DNA of 64,000 bases from contig NZ_JAPFQI010000003.1 of NCBI RefSeq assembly GCF_026183895.1, forward strand, positions 1-64,000. Direction: 5' to 3'. Every line of letters starts with the position of its first letter. Position 1 is the first letter of the stretch. Source of the DNA: Sabulicella glaciei. Its GTDB lineage: Bacteria > Pseudomonadota > Alphaproteobacteria > Acetobacterales > Acetobacteraceae. Below, piece by piece: positions 1 to 7,593 of the stretch. Under the pieces are notes generated by a model, which saw only the letters and a program-made list of their open reading frames with translations, did no database searches and was not told the DNA's origin. Made by a program: the position numbers and the translations under genes.

Positions 1-115
1 CGAGCAGGGCAGCGAGCCGGTCGGCAGCACACCGGAGGAGTTCTCCCGCTTCATCGCGGCCGAATTGCCGAAATGGGCCGAGATGGTGCGGATCTCCGGC
101 GCCAGCGTCGATTGA
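1..115 (+). CDS. TctC/Bug-type substrate-binding protein, C-terminal end (partial)
   Basis: Only the last 37 codons are present, read in the frame starting at base 2 and ending with TGA at 113-115. The visible residues include GSTPEEFSRFIAAELPKWAE, then a short tail ending GASVD. The pattern 'G-s-TPEEF...F...E..KWAE.V..aG' is the usual C-terminus of periplasmic binding proteins of tripartite tricarboxylate transporters. Ligand cannot be judged. It converges on puuD; no tctA or tctB is next to it in the window. Confidence 0.75.
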   Translation, partial: EQGSEPVGSTPEEFSRFIAAELPKWAEMVRISGASVD

Positions 116-138
116 GGCAGCGGCCGCTTTCCAAGGAC

Positions 139-1323
139 CTAGTCCGGCGGCGCCCCCGCCGCGACCCAGGCGACGAGGCGCGCGCGCTCCTCCTCCGTCA
201 TCTCCGTCAGGTTGCCAGGCGGCATCGCCTTGCTCGCCACTTGCTCGCGCATCGCCTGCGCCCAGCGGCGCAAATTCGCCGGGCGTTCCAGCGTCACGCC
301 CTTGGGCGGGGTGGCGATGCCCTCGAAGGTGGGGCGCGCGGCGTGGCAGGCGGCGCAGCGCGTGGCAGTGATGGCCTGCACCTCGGCAAAGGACGGCGCC
401 TCCACCCCCACGAAGCGCGCATCGTGGCGCGGCGCGACGACAAAGGCGGTCGCGGCCAGGGCGGCGGCCCCGCCCAGCACCATCGTGGCGCTGGTGCGGC
501 CGGCATGGCGCAGCACGAAGAACTGTCGGATCAGCGCGCCTGCCACCACCAGCAACAGCAGCGCCACCCAGCTCCAGCGCCCATGCGTGAGCATCGGGTA
601 GTGCGGTGACAGCATCATCACCAGCACCGGCAGCGTCAGGTAGGTGTTGTGGACGCTGCGCTGCTTGCCGCGTGCGCCATGCACCGGGTCGGGCTCCTGC
701 CCCGCGGCGATGGCGGCGACGGTCTTGCGCTGCCCCGGGATGATGATGTGCGCCACGTTGGCGACCATGATCGTCCCGAGCGCCACTCCGACCACCAGAA
801 AGGCGCCGCGCCCGGAAAACAGATGCGTCGCGGCCAGCGCCAGCGCCGCGAGCAGCAGGAACCCCGCGCCGAGCAGCACCGCCTCGCGCCCCTCCAGGGC
901 CCGGCAAAGCCCCTCATAGGCGATCTGCGCGCCGACGATCAGCGCGAGCGAGAGGAGGATGGCGCCCCAGACGGGCAGGTCCGCCACCTGCGGGTCGATG
1001 AGGAAGGTGCTGGCTTGGCCCCAGTAGATCAGCGCGAAGAGGGCGAAGCCACTGATCCAGGTCCAGTAGGCTTCCCACTTGAACCAGTGCAGCCGCTCCG
1101 GTAGGGCGGGCGGCGCGCCCTTGTACTTGCGCTTGTAGTAGAAGCCGCCGCCATGCACCGACCATTGCTCGCCCGCGACCCGCGCGTCGCCGTCCTTTGG
1201 CGCCTCCAGCGAGTTGTCGAGGGCGATGAAGTAGAAGCTCGCGCCGATCCAGGCGATGGCGGTAATGACGTGCAGCCAGCGCAGGCCGAGATTGGCCCAC
1301 TCCCACAGGAAGGCAGCGTCCAC
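139..1323 (-). CDS. puuD: Membrane-bound urate oxidase (urate hydroxylase) PuuD with C-terminal cytochrome c domain
   Basis: The 394-residue product matches the PuuD family, which oxidises urate to 5-hydroxyisourate at the inner membrane and passes electrons to the respiratory chain rather than to O2. The N-terminus (LRWLHVITAIAWIGASFYF) begins a multi-helix membrane domain covering about residues 10-290. A soluble tail carries a heme c motif CAACH at residues 323-327. A possible axial Met lies at about residue 367 in KAMPPGN. The gene follows uraH by 4 bases on the same strand, so the first two urate-degradation steps are co-transcribed. The family assignment is strong. No gene for the third enzyme, OHCU decarboxylase, is seen nearby. 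Confidence 0.93.
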   Translation of the reverse strand: MDAAFLWEWANLGLRWLHVITAIAWIGASFYFIALDNSLEAPKDGDARVAGEQWSVHGGGFYYKRKYKGAPPALPERLHWFKWEAYWTWISGFALFALIYWGQASTFLIDPQVADLPVWGAILLSLALIVGAQIAYEGLCRALEGREAVLLGAGFLLLAALALAATHLFSGRGAFLVVGVALGTIMVANVAHIIIPGQRKTVAAIAAGQEPDPVHGARGKQRSVHNTYLTLPVLVMMLSPHYPMLTHGRWSWVALLLLVVAGALIRQFFVLRHAGRTSATMVLGGAAALAATAFVVAPRHDARFVGVEAPSFAEVQAITATRCAACHAARPTFEGIATPPKGVTLERPANLRRWAQAMREQVASKAMPPGNLTEMTEEERARLVAWVAAGAPPD

Positions 1324-1327
1324 GCGC

Positions 1328-1678
1328 TCAGCTTCCCCGGTAGGTGGTGTAGCCGAAGGGCGAGACGAGCAGCGGCACGTGGCAATGGCGGTCCTCGCCC
1401 AGGCCGAAGCTCAGCGTCACCTCGTCCAGGAAAGGCGGATCCGGCAGGGCAACGCCCTGGGCGCGGAAATAGGCGGCGACCTGAAAAACAAGCTGGTAGC
1501 GGCCGGCCTGGAAGCCGTCGCCTTCCAGCAGCGGCCCGGGCGCGCGGCCATCCTCGTTCGTCTCGCCTTCCGCCAGCTTCACGCGGGCATCGCCCGCCAG
1601 CCGGAACAGGGTGAAGCGCATCCCGGCGCCCGGCCGGCCATGCGTGGTGTCGAGCACGTGCGTGGAAAGGCGGCCCAT
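1328..1678 (-). CDS. uraH: 5-hydroxyisourate hydrolase (transthyretin-like)
   Basis: This 116-residue protein hydrolyses 5-hydroxyisourate, the unstable product of PuuD, to OHCU. It starts MGRLSTHVLDTTHGRPG and ends with the YRGS C-terminal tetrapeptide diagnostic of the family; the TTHGRPG and RYHCHVPLL-like (here RHCHVPLL) segments hold active-site His and Arg residues. The open frame runs further upstream, but the ATG at 1678 gives the normal family length and follows a GGGGACTCC Shine-Dalgarno-like stretch. It is the first gene of a two-gene operon with puuD and is divergent from the M20 hydrolase gene, with about 145 bp between them for promoters. Confidence 0.93.
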   Translation of the reverse strand: MGRLSTHVLDTTHGRPGAGMRFTLFRLAGDARVKLAEGETNEDGRAPGPLLEGDGFQAGRYQLVFQVAAYFRAQGVALPDPPFLDEVTLSFGLGEDRHCHVPLLVSPFGYTTYRGS

Positions 1679-1823
1679 CGGAGTCCCCTGCTTCGCCACA
1701 ACCCTGCCGCGCCGCAGCGCGCGGTGACAAGGCCGGCCCGGCATCCCCCGATGGGAGCCATGCCGGGCATGGCCTTGATCGCCGCCCCCCCTCCCCGTAA
1801 TCCCCAGAGGGAGGAGAGCCTCC

Positions 1824-3104
1824 ATGCCCGAGACCGCTGCCCCGAACCTCGTCGCTGCCGTCAGCGAGGCGCGCCACTGGGACCAGGTGATGGCGATGGC
1901 GCGGATCGGCGCCTTCACCGACGCGGATGGGAACGAGGGCGTGAACCGCCCCTGCCTGTCCGCGCTGGACCGCGAGGCACGGCGCGTGCTGATTCGGGAA
2001 GCGCAGGGCATCGGCCTCGGCGTTTCCGTGGATTCCTGGGGCAACCTGTTCCTGCGTCACGAGGGTACGGATGCGACGCTCGCCCCGGTGCTGACCGGCA
2101 GCCACATGGACAGCCAGCCCAATGGCGGCCGCTTCGACGGCATCTGGGGCGTCATGGCGGGGCTGGAAGCGGTGCGCGCCATCCGCGAGGCCGGCATCGC
2201 CACGCGCCGCCCGATCGAGGTCGTTGCCTGGACCAACGAGGAAGGCGGCCGGTTCGCCCCCGGCTGCATGGGCTCCATGGCCTTCACCGGCTTCGCCCGC
2301 CCCGACACCTGGGATGCGGTCGCAGACAAGGACGGCATCACGGTGAAGGACGCCCTGGCCGAGCATCTGGCGGCGGAGGCCGACCTCCCGCGCCGCCCCC
2401 TCGGCACCGTCGAGGGACCCGCCCCGCACGCCTATGTGGAGGCGCATATCGAACAGGGCCCGATGCTGGAGCGCGAGGGGCAGGATGTCGGCATCGTTTC
2501 CGGCATCCAGGGCAGCCGGTGGTTCCTGGTGGAGATCCAGGGCCGCACTGACCATGCCGGCACCTCCCCCGTTTCGCTGCGGCAGGACGCGGTACAGGAC
2601 GCGGTGCGCGCCATCACGGCGCTGAACGCGCTGATGCACGACCCCACGGACGTGCTGCGCTTCACCGTGGCGTCCATCGAGGTGTCGCCCAACACCTCCA
2701 ACACCGTGGCGGACCGGGTGCGCTTCACCATCGACTTCCGCCATCCGGACAACGTGGTGCTGCAGGCGCGCGGCAACGCCATCGAAGGCGTCATCCAGTC
2801 GGCGCTGCGCCATTGCCGCTTTTCCCTGACCGAGCGCTTCCACGCCGCCCCGGTGGAGTTCCAGCCCCCCGTGCCGGACGCGCTGGAGCGGGCGGCCCGC
2901 GCCCAGGGGCTGAAGGCGAAGCGCATGCCCTCCGGCGCGTTCCACGACGCGCAATTCCTGGTCCCGCATTGCCCGACCGGGATGCTGTTCATCCCCTGCC
3001 GCAACGGCGTGTCCCACCACCCCGCCGAGTACGCGTCGCCCGAGGCGCTGGCCGCCGGCACCCGCGTCCTCGCCCAAGCCCTCCTTGAACTGGCGAACGA
3101 CTGA
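1824..3104 (+). CDS. Zn-dependent M20 hydrolase: allantoate amidohydrolase / N-carbamoyl-L-amino-acid hydrolase family
   Basis: The 426-residue enzyme is of the HyuC/AllC type in peptidase family M20, which hydrolyses the ureido group of allantoate, ureidoglycolate, ureidopropionate or N-carbamoyl-L-amino acids. Metal ligand positions are visible: His94 in TGSHMDSQPNGG, Asp105 in GRFDG, and Glu139-Glu140 in TNEEGGRF. The start has a GGAGGAG ribosome site just upstream (about 1810). It is divergent from uraH-puuD, which favours a role in ureide breakdown downstream of urate, but substrate choice within this family cannot be read from sequence. The stop overlaps the serA start by one base (TGATG), so the two genes are translationally coupled. 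Confidence 0.88.
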   Translation: MPETAAPNLVAAVSEARHWDQVMAMARIGAFTDADGNEGVNRPCLSALDREARRVLIREAQGIGLGVSVDSWGNLFLRHEGTDATLAPVLTGSHMDSQPNGGRFDGIWGVMAGLEAVRAIREAGIATRRPIEVVAWTNEEGGRFAPGCMGSMAFTGFARPDTWDAVADKDGITVKDALAEHLAAEADLPRRPLGTVEGPAPHAYVEAHIEQGPMLEREGQDVGIVSGIQGSRWFLVEIQGRTDHAGTSPVSLRQDAVQDAVRAITALNALMHDPTDVLRFTVASIEVSPNTSNTVADRVRFTIDFRHPDNVVLQARGNAIEGVIQSALRHCRFSLTERFHAAPVEFQPPVPDALERAARAQGLKAKRMPSGAFHDAQFLVPHCPTGMLFIPCRNGVSHHPAEYASPEALAAGTRVLAQALLELAND

Positions 3105-4363
3105 TGTCCCTCTCCGAAATGCCCGAGCGCCTGTCCCTCGCCAAGGGACGCATCCGCGCCCTCCTGCTCGAGAACATCTCCCTCACCGCCTCCGCCCTGC
3201 TGGCGGAGGAGGGCTACACCAACGTCCAGCATGAAAAGAAGGCGCTGGAGGGGGCGGTGCTGGCCGATGCGCTGCGCGGGGTGCACATGCTGGGCATCCG
3301 CTCCCGCACCACTATCACGGAGGAGGCGCTGCGCTCGGCCGACCGGCTGATGTCCATCGGCTGCTTCTGCATCGGCACCAACCAGGTGGATCTGGAGGCG
3401 GCGCGGCAGCGCGGCATCCCGGTCTTCAACGCGCCCTTCAGCAATACCCGCTCCGTCGCCGAGCTGACGCTGGGCGAGATCGTGATGCTGCTGCGCGGCA
3501 TCTTCCCCAAATCCGTCGCCGCCCATGCCGGCGACTGGGACAAGTCGGCCGATGGCTCCCGGGAGGTGCGCGGCCGGACGCTGGGCATCGTCGGCTACGG
3601 CAATATCGGCTCCCAGCTTTCCGTGCTGGCCGAGGCCTTCGGCATGCGGGTGATCTACTACGACCGCACGGCCAAGCTGCCCCTGGGCAACGCCTCGCGC
3701 TGCGCCTCCCTGGCCGAGCTTCTGCACTGGTCGGACATCGTCACCCTGCACGTTCCCGAGACGGCGGACACGATGGGCATGATCGGCGCCGAGCAGATCG
3801 CCGCCATGAAGCCGGGCGCAGTACTGGTCAACAACGCCCGCGGCACGCTGGTGGACCTCGACGCGCTGGCAAGGGCGCTGCGCTCCGGACACCTCGCGGG
3901 CGCGGCGCTGGACGTGTTCCCGGAGGAGCCGAAGCGCAACGGCGACCCCTTCATCTCGCCCGTCCAGGGCCTGCCCAACGTCATCCTGACCCCGCATATC
4001 GGCGGCTCGACGGAGGAGGCCCAGTCCCGCATCGGCGAGGAGGTGGCGCGCAAGCTGGCCGACTACTCCGACACGGGCAGCACGGTGGGCGCCGTGAACT
4101 TCCCGCAGGTGGCCCTCCCTGCCCGGCCCACCGGCACGCGCTTCATGCACGTCCACCGCAACGCCCCGGGCGTGCTGGGCAACGTCAACCAGGTCTTCGC
4201 CAAGCGGGGCGTGAACATCGCCGGCCAGTACCTGCAGACGGATGGGGAGATCGGCTACGTGGTGGTGGATGCCGGCGCCACGCGCGACGGCGAGGCCATC
4301 CTGGAGGAGCTGCGCGCCCTGCCCCACACCATCCGCGCCCGCCTGCTCTACGAGCGCGAGTAG
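3104..4363 (+). CDS. serA: D-3-phosphoglycerate dehydrogenase with C-terminal ACT domain
   Basis: The 419-residue NAD-dependent 2-hydroxyacid dehydrogenase matches the E. coli-type SerA in length and layout: substrate domain, Rossmann domain (TLGIVGYGNIGSQLS near residue 165), then a C-terminal ACT domain (MHVHRNAPGVLGNVNQVF) for serine feedback. Catalytic residues are visible in NNARGTLVDLDAL (Arg), the following Glu, and PHIGGSTEEAQ (His). It would oxidise 3-phosphoglycerate for serine synthesis. Its start overlaps the stop of the M20 hydrolase, an unusual partner for serA; a different 2-hydroxyacid substrate linked to glyoxylate or ureide metabolism is possible. Confidence 0.9.
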   Translation: MSLSEMPERLSLAKGRIRALLLENISLTASALLAEEGYTNVQHEKKALEGAVLADALRGVHMLGIRSRTTITEEALRSADRLMSIGCFCIGTNQVDLEAARQRGIPVFNAPFSNTRSVAELTLGEIVMLLRGIFPKSVAAHAGDWDKSADGSREVRGRTLGIVGYGNIGSQLSVLAEAFGMRVIYYDRTAKLPLGNASRCASLAELLHWSDIVTLHVPETADTMGMIGAEQIAAMKPGAVLVNNARGTLVDLDALARALRSGHLAGAALDVFPEEPKRNGDPFISPVQGLPNVILTPHIGGSTEEAQSRIGEEVARKLADYSDTGSTVGAVNFPQVALPARPTGTRFMHVHRNAPGVLGNVNQVFAKRGVNIAGQYLQTDGEIGYVVVDAGATRDGEAILEELRALPHTIRARLLYERE

Positions 4364-4369
4364 CTTCCC

Positions 4370-4753
4370 CTACCGGCGCACCCGGCGTCCGCGCCGGTGG
4401 CGCCACCAATCCTGCGCCGGGCCCAGCAGGGGCAGCGGCGCGGCCAGCAGCGTCAGCAGCCCCAGCACCGCCGCCGCGCCCTGCGCGCCGGAGGCGAAGG
4501 CGGCCACCGCCGCGCCACCCAGCGCGGCCACCAGTGCCGCGCCCACGAAGGTGATGGCCAGCACGAGGCGATGGCGCGGCGAGAGCCAGGGCGCCGGGCC
4601 CTCGTCGCCTTCCCGCGCATGGCCGCCCCGTCCGATGTCGAAGGTGCGGCCGCGCTCGAGGCCGAACGGCAGCCGTTCCGTCAGCGGCGCACCACGAAGA
4701 CGCGCATCCCCTGCGGCTCGATCCCCATGCGGCGCAGCCGGCGACGGCGCCAC
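4370..4753 (-). CDS. Small hypothetical membrane protein
   Basis: I do not recognise this protein. It is up to 127 residues, with a hydrophobic stretch of two probable helices (LVLAITFVGAALVAALGG and AAVLGLLTLLAAPLPLL) followed by a basic tail ending RHRRGRRVRR. The ATG at 4753 overlaps the upstream small membrane gene by about 70 bp. No ATG, GTG or TTG lies near the more natural point at the neighbour's stop (about 4683), so the start is unsure and the first 30 residues may not be real. It probably forms a pair with the next gene upstream, and the two end convergently against serA. Confidence 0.5.
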   Translation of the reverse strand: MAPSPAAPHGDRAAGDARLRGAPLTERLPFGLERGRTFDIGRGGHAREGDEGPAPWLSPRHRLVLAITFVGAALVAALGGAAVAAFASGAQGAAAVLGLLTLLAAPLPLLGPAQDWWRHRRGRRVRR

Positions 4754-4983
4754 CAGATCATCAGCGTGGCGAAGAGCGCCGCGCCGATCACCACGGGCAG
4801 GAGCAGCGCGGCGAAGAACAGCGCCGCGGCGGCCAGGACGAGGCCGCCCGCCACCACCGTGACCAGCACGGCGATGCCGCCGGCGCGCGCCAGGAACCGG
4901 TCCAGCCCGGACGGGCGCGGCGGTTCGCGGAACTCTCCTTCCGGCGTCATGTCCAGGACGGGCGGGTGGCGGTGGTCGCTCAT
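4681..4983 (-). CDS. Small hypothetical membrane protein
   Basis: The 100-residue product (MSDHRHPPVLDM...) has a short soluble N-terminus rich in Pro and charged residues, two adjacent hydrophobic segments (about residues 33-75) and a basic end (WWRRRRLRRMG). No family is recognised. An alternative ATG lies three codons upstream at 4992; neither has a strong ribosome site. It is divergent from otnK with about 50 bp between them. With its downstream neighbour it looks like a two-gene unit of small inner-membrane proteins of unknown function. Confidence 0.6.
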   Translation of the reverse strand: MSDHRHPPVLDMTPEGEFREPPRPSGLDRFLARAGGIAVLVTVVAGGLVLAAAALFFAALLLPVVIGAALFATLMIWWRRRRLRRMGIEPQGMRVFVVRR

Positions 4984-5033
4984 GCCGGGCATGTTGCCCG
5001 GCCTGCCCCGCGCTTCAAGGGAGAAAAGCGGAC

Positions 5034-6293
5034 ATGCCCCTGCTCGGCTGCATCGCCGATGATTTCACCGGCGCCACCGACCTTGCCTCGATGCTGGTCC
5101 GCAACGGGATGACCGCCGTCCAGGCCATCGGCGTACCCGAAGGGCCATTGCCCGAGGCCGACGCGGTGGTGGTGGCGCTGAAGTCGCGCACCATCCCGGC
5201 GGAGGAGGCGGTGGCCCAGTCCCTCGCCGCCTGCGACGCGCTGCTGGCGGCCGGGGCGAAGCAGATCCTGTTCAAGTATTGCTCCACCTTCGACAGCACG
5301 GATGCGGGCAATATCGGCCCGGTGGCGGAGGCGCTGCTGCGCCGCCTCCAATCCGGCTTCGCCATCGCCTGCCCCGCCTTCCCGGCCAATGGGCGCAGCG
5401 TCTTCCAGGGGCACCTCTTCGTCGGCGCGGCGCTGCTGAGCGAGAGCGGGATGCAGGACCACCCGCTGACGCCCATGACCGACCCCAACCTGGTGCGCGT
5501 GCTGGCGCGGCAGTGCCAGGGCGCGGTGGGGCTGATCCCCTTCGCCGTCGTGGAGGCGGGCGAGGCCGCCATCCGGCGCGAGGCGACGCGGCTGTCGGAA
5601 TCCGGCCGGCGCCTCGCTATCGCCGACGCGGTGACGGACGGGCACCTCATGGCGCTCGGCGCCGCCTGCGCGGGGCACGCGCTGATCACGGGCGGCAGCG
5701 GCATCGCCATGGGCCTGCCGGAGAATTTCCGCCGCGCTGGCCTGCTGCCGGAGCGCGAGGATGCGGGCGCGCTGCCGGATGTCGCAGGCGCCTGCGCGGT
5801 GGTGGCGGGGTCCTGCTCGCGCGCCACGCTGGGGCAGATCGGGCTCGCGCGCGACCACGCGCCCACGCTGGAGCTGGACGCGCTCGCGACGCCCGATGCC
5901 GACGCCCTTGCCGCGCAGGCGGAGGCCTGGATGGAGGGCAAGCTATCCGCGGATCGCCCGGTGGTGATCGCCGCCTCCGCGCCGCCGGAGCGCGTGGCGG
6001 CGCTGCAGGCACGGCTGGGACGTGACGCGGCGGGCGCGCTGGTGGAGGAGACGCTGGCGCGGGTAGCAGCGGCGCTGGTGGAGCGCGGGGTGCGGCGCGT
6101 CGTCGTCGCCGGGGGCGAGACCTCGGGCGCGGTGGTGCAGCGCCTCGGCGTGCGGTCGCTGCGCATCGGCGGGGAGATCGATCCGGGCGTGCCCTGGTGC
6201 TGGACGGAGGCGGCGGGCGGCATGCGCCTCGCGCTCAAGAGCGGCAATTTCGGTGCGCGCGACTTCTTCCTGAAGGCCTTCGCGCATGGATGA
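5034..6293 (+). CDS. otnK: 3-oxo-tetronate 4-kinase (four-carbon acid sugar kinase)
   Basis: The 419-residue protein belongs to the four-carbon acid sugar kinase family (DUF1537), recognised by the start LGCIADDFTGATDLASMLVRNGM, the central block LITGGSGIAMGLP and the C-terminal nucleotide-binding block VVVAGGETSGAVVQRLGV. OtnK phosphorylates 3-oxo-tetronate (2-dehydro-tetronate) at C4 in catabolism of erythronate or threonate. A GGGAGAAAAG ribosome site precedes the ATG. It overlaps otnC by 8 bases. The usual partner genes for the preceding dehydrogenase (denD/ltnD) and isomerase (otnI) are not in the immediate neighbourhood, so the pathway here is incomplete within the window. Confidence 0.9.
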   Translation: MPLLGCIADDFTGATDLASMLVRNGMTAVQAIGVPEGPLPEADAVVVALKSRTIPAEEAVAQSLAACDALLAAGAKQILFKYCSTFDSTDAGNIGPVAEALLRRLQSGFAIACPAFPANGRSVFQGHLFVGAALLSESGMQDHPLTPMTDPNLVRVLARQCQGAVGLIPFAVVEAGEAAIRREATRLSESGRRLAIADAVTDGHLMALGAACAGHALITGGSGIAMGLPENFRRAGLLPEREDAGALPDVAGACAVVAGSCSRATLGQIGLARDHAPTLELDALATPDADALAAQAEAWMEGKLSADRPVVIAASAPPERVAALQARLGRDAAGALVEETLARVAAALVERGVRRVVVAGGETSGAVVQRLGVRSLRIGGEIDPGVPWCWTEAAGGMRLALKSGNFGARDFFLKAFAHG

Positions 6294-6918
6294 GTCGGCG
6301 CTGCGCGACCTGTTGGTGGAGATGGGCGCCAGCCTGTTCCGGCGCGGCTTCAGCGTCGGCAGCGCGGGCAACATCTCCGTGCGCCTGCCGGACGGCTACC
6401 TGATGACGCCCACCAACTCCTCGCTCGGGCGGCTGGAGGCGGCGCGCATCAGCCGCCTGGACGCCGGCTGGAACCACGTGGGCGGCGACCGGCCGAGCAA
6501 GGAGGTGTTCCTGCACCGCGCGGTGCTGGAGGCACGTCCGGAGGTGGGCGCGGTGGTGCACCTGCACTCCACGGCGGCCACCGCCATCTCCTGCCTCGCT
6601 GCGCCGGGCGACGAGGCGCCCATCCCGCCGCTGACCCCTTACTTCGTGATGCGCGTCGGCCGGCGCCTGCCGGTCATTCCCTATTACCGCCCCGGTGACC
6701 CGGCGATGGAGCCGGCCATCCACGCGGCGGCGAAGGGGGCGAAGGCGCTGCTGCTGGCCAATCACGGTCCGGTCGCGACGGGCGCGACGCTCGCCGACGC
6801 GGTCTATGCGGCAGAGGAGCTGGAGGAGGCGGCGAAGCTGGCGCTGATGCTGCGCGGCGCGTCGCCCCGCCTGCTGACACCGGCCCAGGTGGACGACCTG
6901 CTCGGCACCTTCGGATAA
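6286..6918 (+). CDS. otnC: 3-oxo-tetronate 4-phosphate decarboxylase (class II aldolase/adducin family)
   Basis: The 210-residue class II aldolase-like protein has the family hallmarks SVGSAGNISVRLPDG, the TPTNSSLG segment, zinc-ligand histidines in VVHLHSTAATAIS and the late LLANHGPVATG block. OtnC removes CO2 from 3-oxo-tetronate 4-phosphate to give dihydroxyacetone phosphate. Its start overlaps the end of otnK (8 bases), so the kinase and decarboxylase are made together. A strong GC hairpin follows the stop. A fuculose-phosphate-type aldolase is the alternative reading, but the otnK partner settles it in practice. Confidence 0.88.
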   Translation: MDESALRDLLVEMGASLFRRGFSVGSAGNISVRLPDGYLMTPTNSSLGRLEAARISRLDAGWNHVGGDRPSKEVFLHRAVLEARPEVGAVVHLHSTAATAISCLAAPGDEAPIPPLTPYFVMRVGRRLPVIPYYRPGDPAMEPAIHAAAKGAKALLLANHGPVATGATLADAVYAAEELEEAAKLALMLRGASPRLLTPAQVDDLLGTFG

Positions 6919-6923
6919 GGAAA

Positions 6924-6978
6924 GGGCGCCGCCCCCCTCGCGGGGAGCGGCGCCCGGCTGGGCGCTCGGCGCGCCCAG
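6924..6978. terminator. Bidirectional hairpins between otnC and the histone-like gene
   Basis: Two adjacent inverted repeats lie in the 63-bp gap between convergent stops. The first pairs GGGCGCCGC (6924-6932) with GCGGCGCCC (6947-6955), with extra CCCC/GGGG pairing inside. The second pairs CTGGGCGC (6958-6965) with GCGCCCAG (6971-6978). No T-tract follows, which is common in very GC-rich genomes. Confidence 0.6.
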
Positions 6979-6981
6979 GAC

Positions 6982-7593
6982 TCAGGAGGCGGAGGTCTCG
7001 CCGCCCGCCGACGCGGTCGAGGACTGACCGGAATTGGCGGCCGCGGCCTTCTTGGCGGCGCGCGTCGCGGCAGCCTTCTTCGCCCGCTCGACCAGCGCCG
7101 GGTTCTTCTTCGGCGCGGCGGCCTTGCGGGTGGTGGTCGCCTTCTTCGCAGTCGCGGCCTTCTTCGGGGCAGCGGCCTTGCGCGTGGTCGCGGCCTTCTT
7201 GGCAGCGGTCGCGCGCTTCGGCGCGGCAGCGGCCTTGCGCGTCGTCGCAGCCTTCTTGGCGGCAGTCGCGCGCTTCGGCGCGGCAGCAGCCTTGCCGCGC
7301 GTGCTGGCGGTGGTCCTCTTCGCCGCAGTCGCCTTCTTCGGGGCAGCGGCCTTGCGCGTGGTCGCGGCCTTCTTGGCAGCGGTCGCGCGCTTCGGCGCGG
7401 CAGCGGCCTTGCGCGTGGTCGCGGCCTTCTTGGCGGGGGCGGCCTTCTTCGCCGTGCCAGCCTTCTTCGCGGGCGCCGCCTTCTTGGTGGCGACGCGGCC
7501 GCGCGCAGTCGCGGGCTTCTTCGCCGTGCGGCGGGTCGTGCTCGCCATCGCCATGGCCTGGGCCCGCGGGGCGGTCTCGTTGGTGTCGGTCAC
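6982..7593 (-). CDS. Histone H1-like, lysine/alanine-rich DNA-binding protein
   Basis: The 203-residue product is almost entirely Lys, Ala, Arg, Thr and Pro, in repeats such as KKAATTRKAAAAPKRATA and KKAAPAKKA. This is the composition of bacterial histone H1-like C-terminal tails (HctB, AlgP/Hc1-like), which bind DNA without sequence preference and compact the nucleoid. I chose the GTG at 7593 because AAGGAG stands 8 bases upstream; the frame stays open far beyond it without such a site. There is no folded domain. About 300 bp upstream is a promoter-like sequence, giving an unusually long leader. Copy number of the internal repeats is likely to vary between strains. Confidence 0.8.
   Translation of the reverse strand: MTDTNETAPRAQAMAMASTTRRTAKKPATARGRVATKKAAPAKKAGTAKKAAPAKKAATTRKAAAAPKRATAAKKAATTRKAAAPKKATAAKRTTASTRGKAAAAPKRATAAKKAATTRKAAAAPKRATAAKKAATTRKAAAPKKAATAKKATTTRKAAAPKKNPALVERAKKAAATRAAKKAAAANSGQSSTASAGGETSAS
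7090..7480 (-). repeat. Imperfect tandem coding repeats inside the histone-like gene
   Basis: Units of about 60-75 bp recur, containing on the plus strand 'cgcgtggtcgcggccttctt' followed by 'ggcagcggtcgcgcgcttcg'. At least four near-identical copies lie between about 7170 and 7440. They encode the KKAATTRKAAA / APKRATAA modules and are prone to recombination or slippage. Confidence 0.75.

Noticed and set aside
1029-4327. Long minus-strand frames opposite the M20 hydrolase and serA genes
   Set aside because: They are antisense shadows in a very GC-rich region, rich in Arg, His and Gly, with no family match, while the plus-strand products are clear enzymes.
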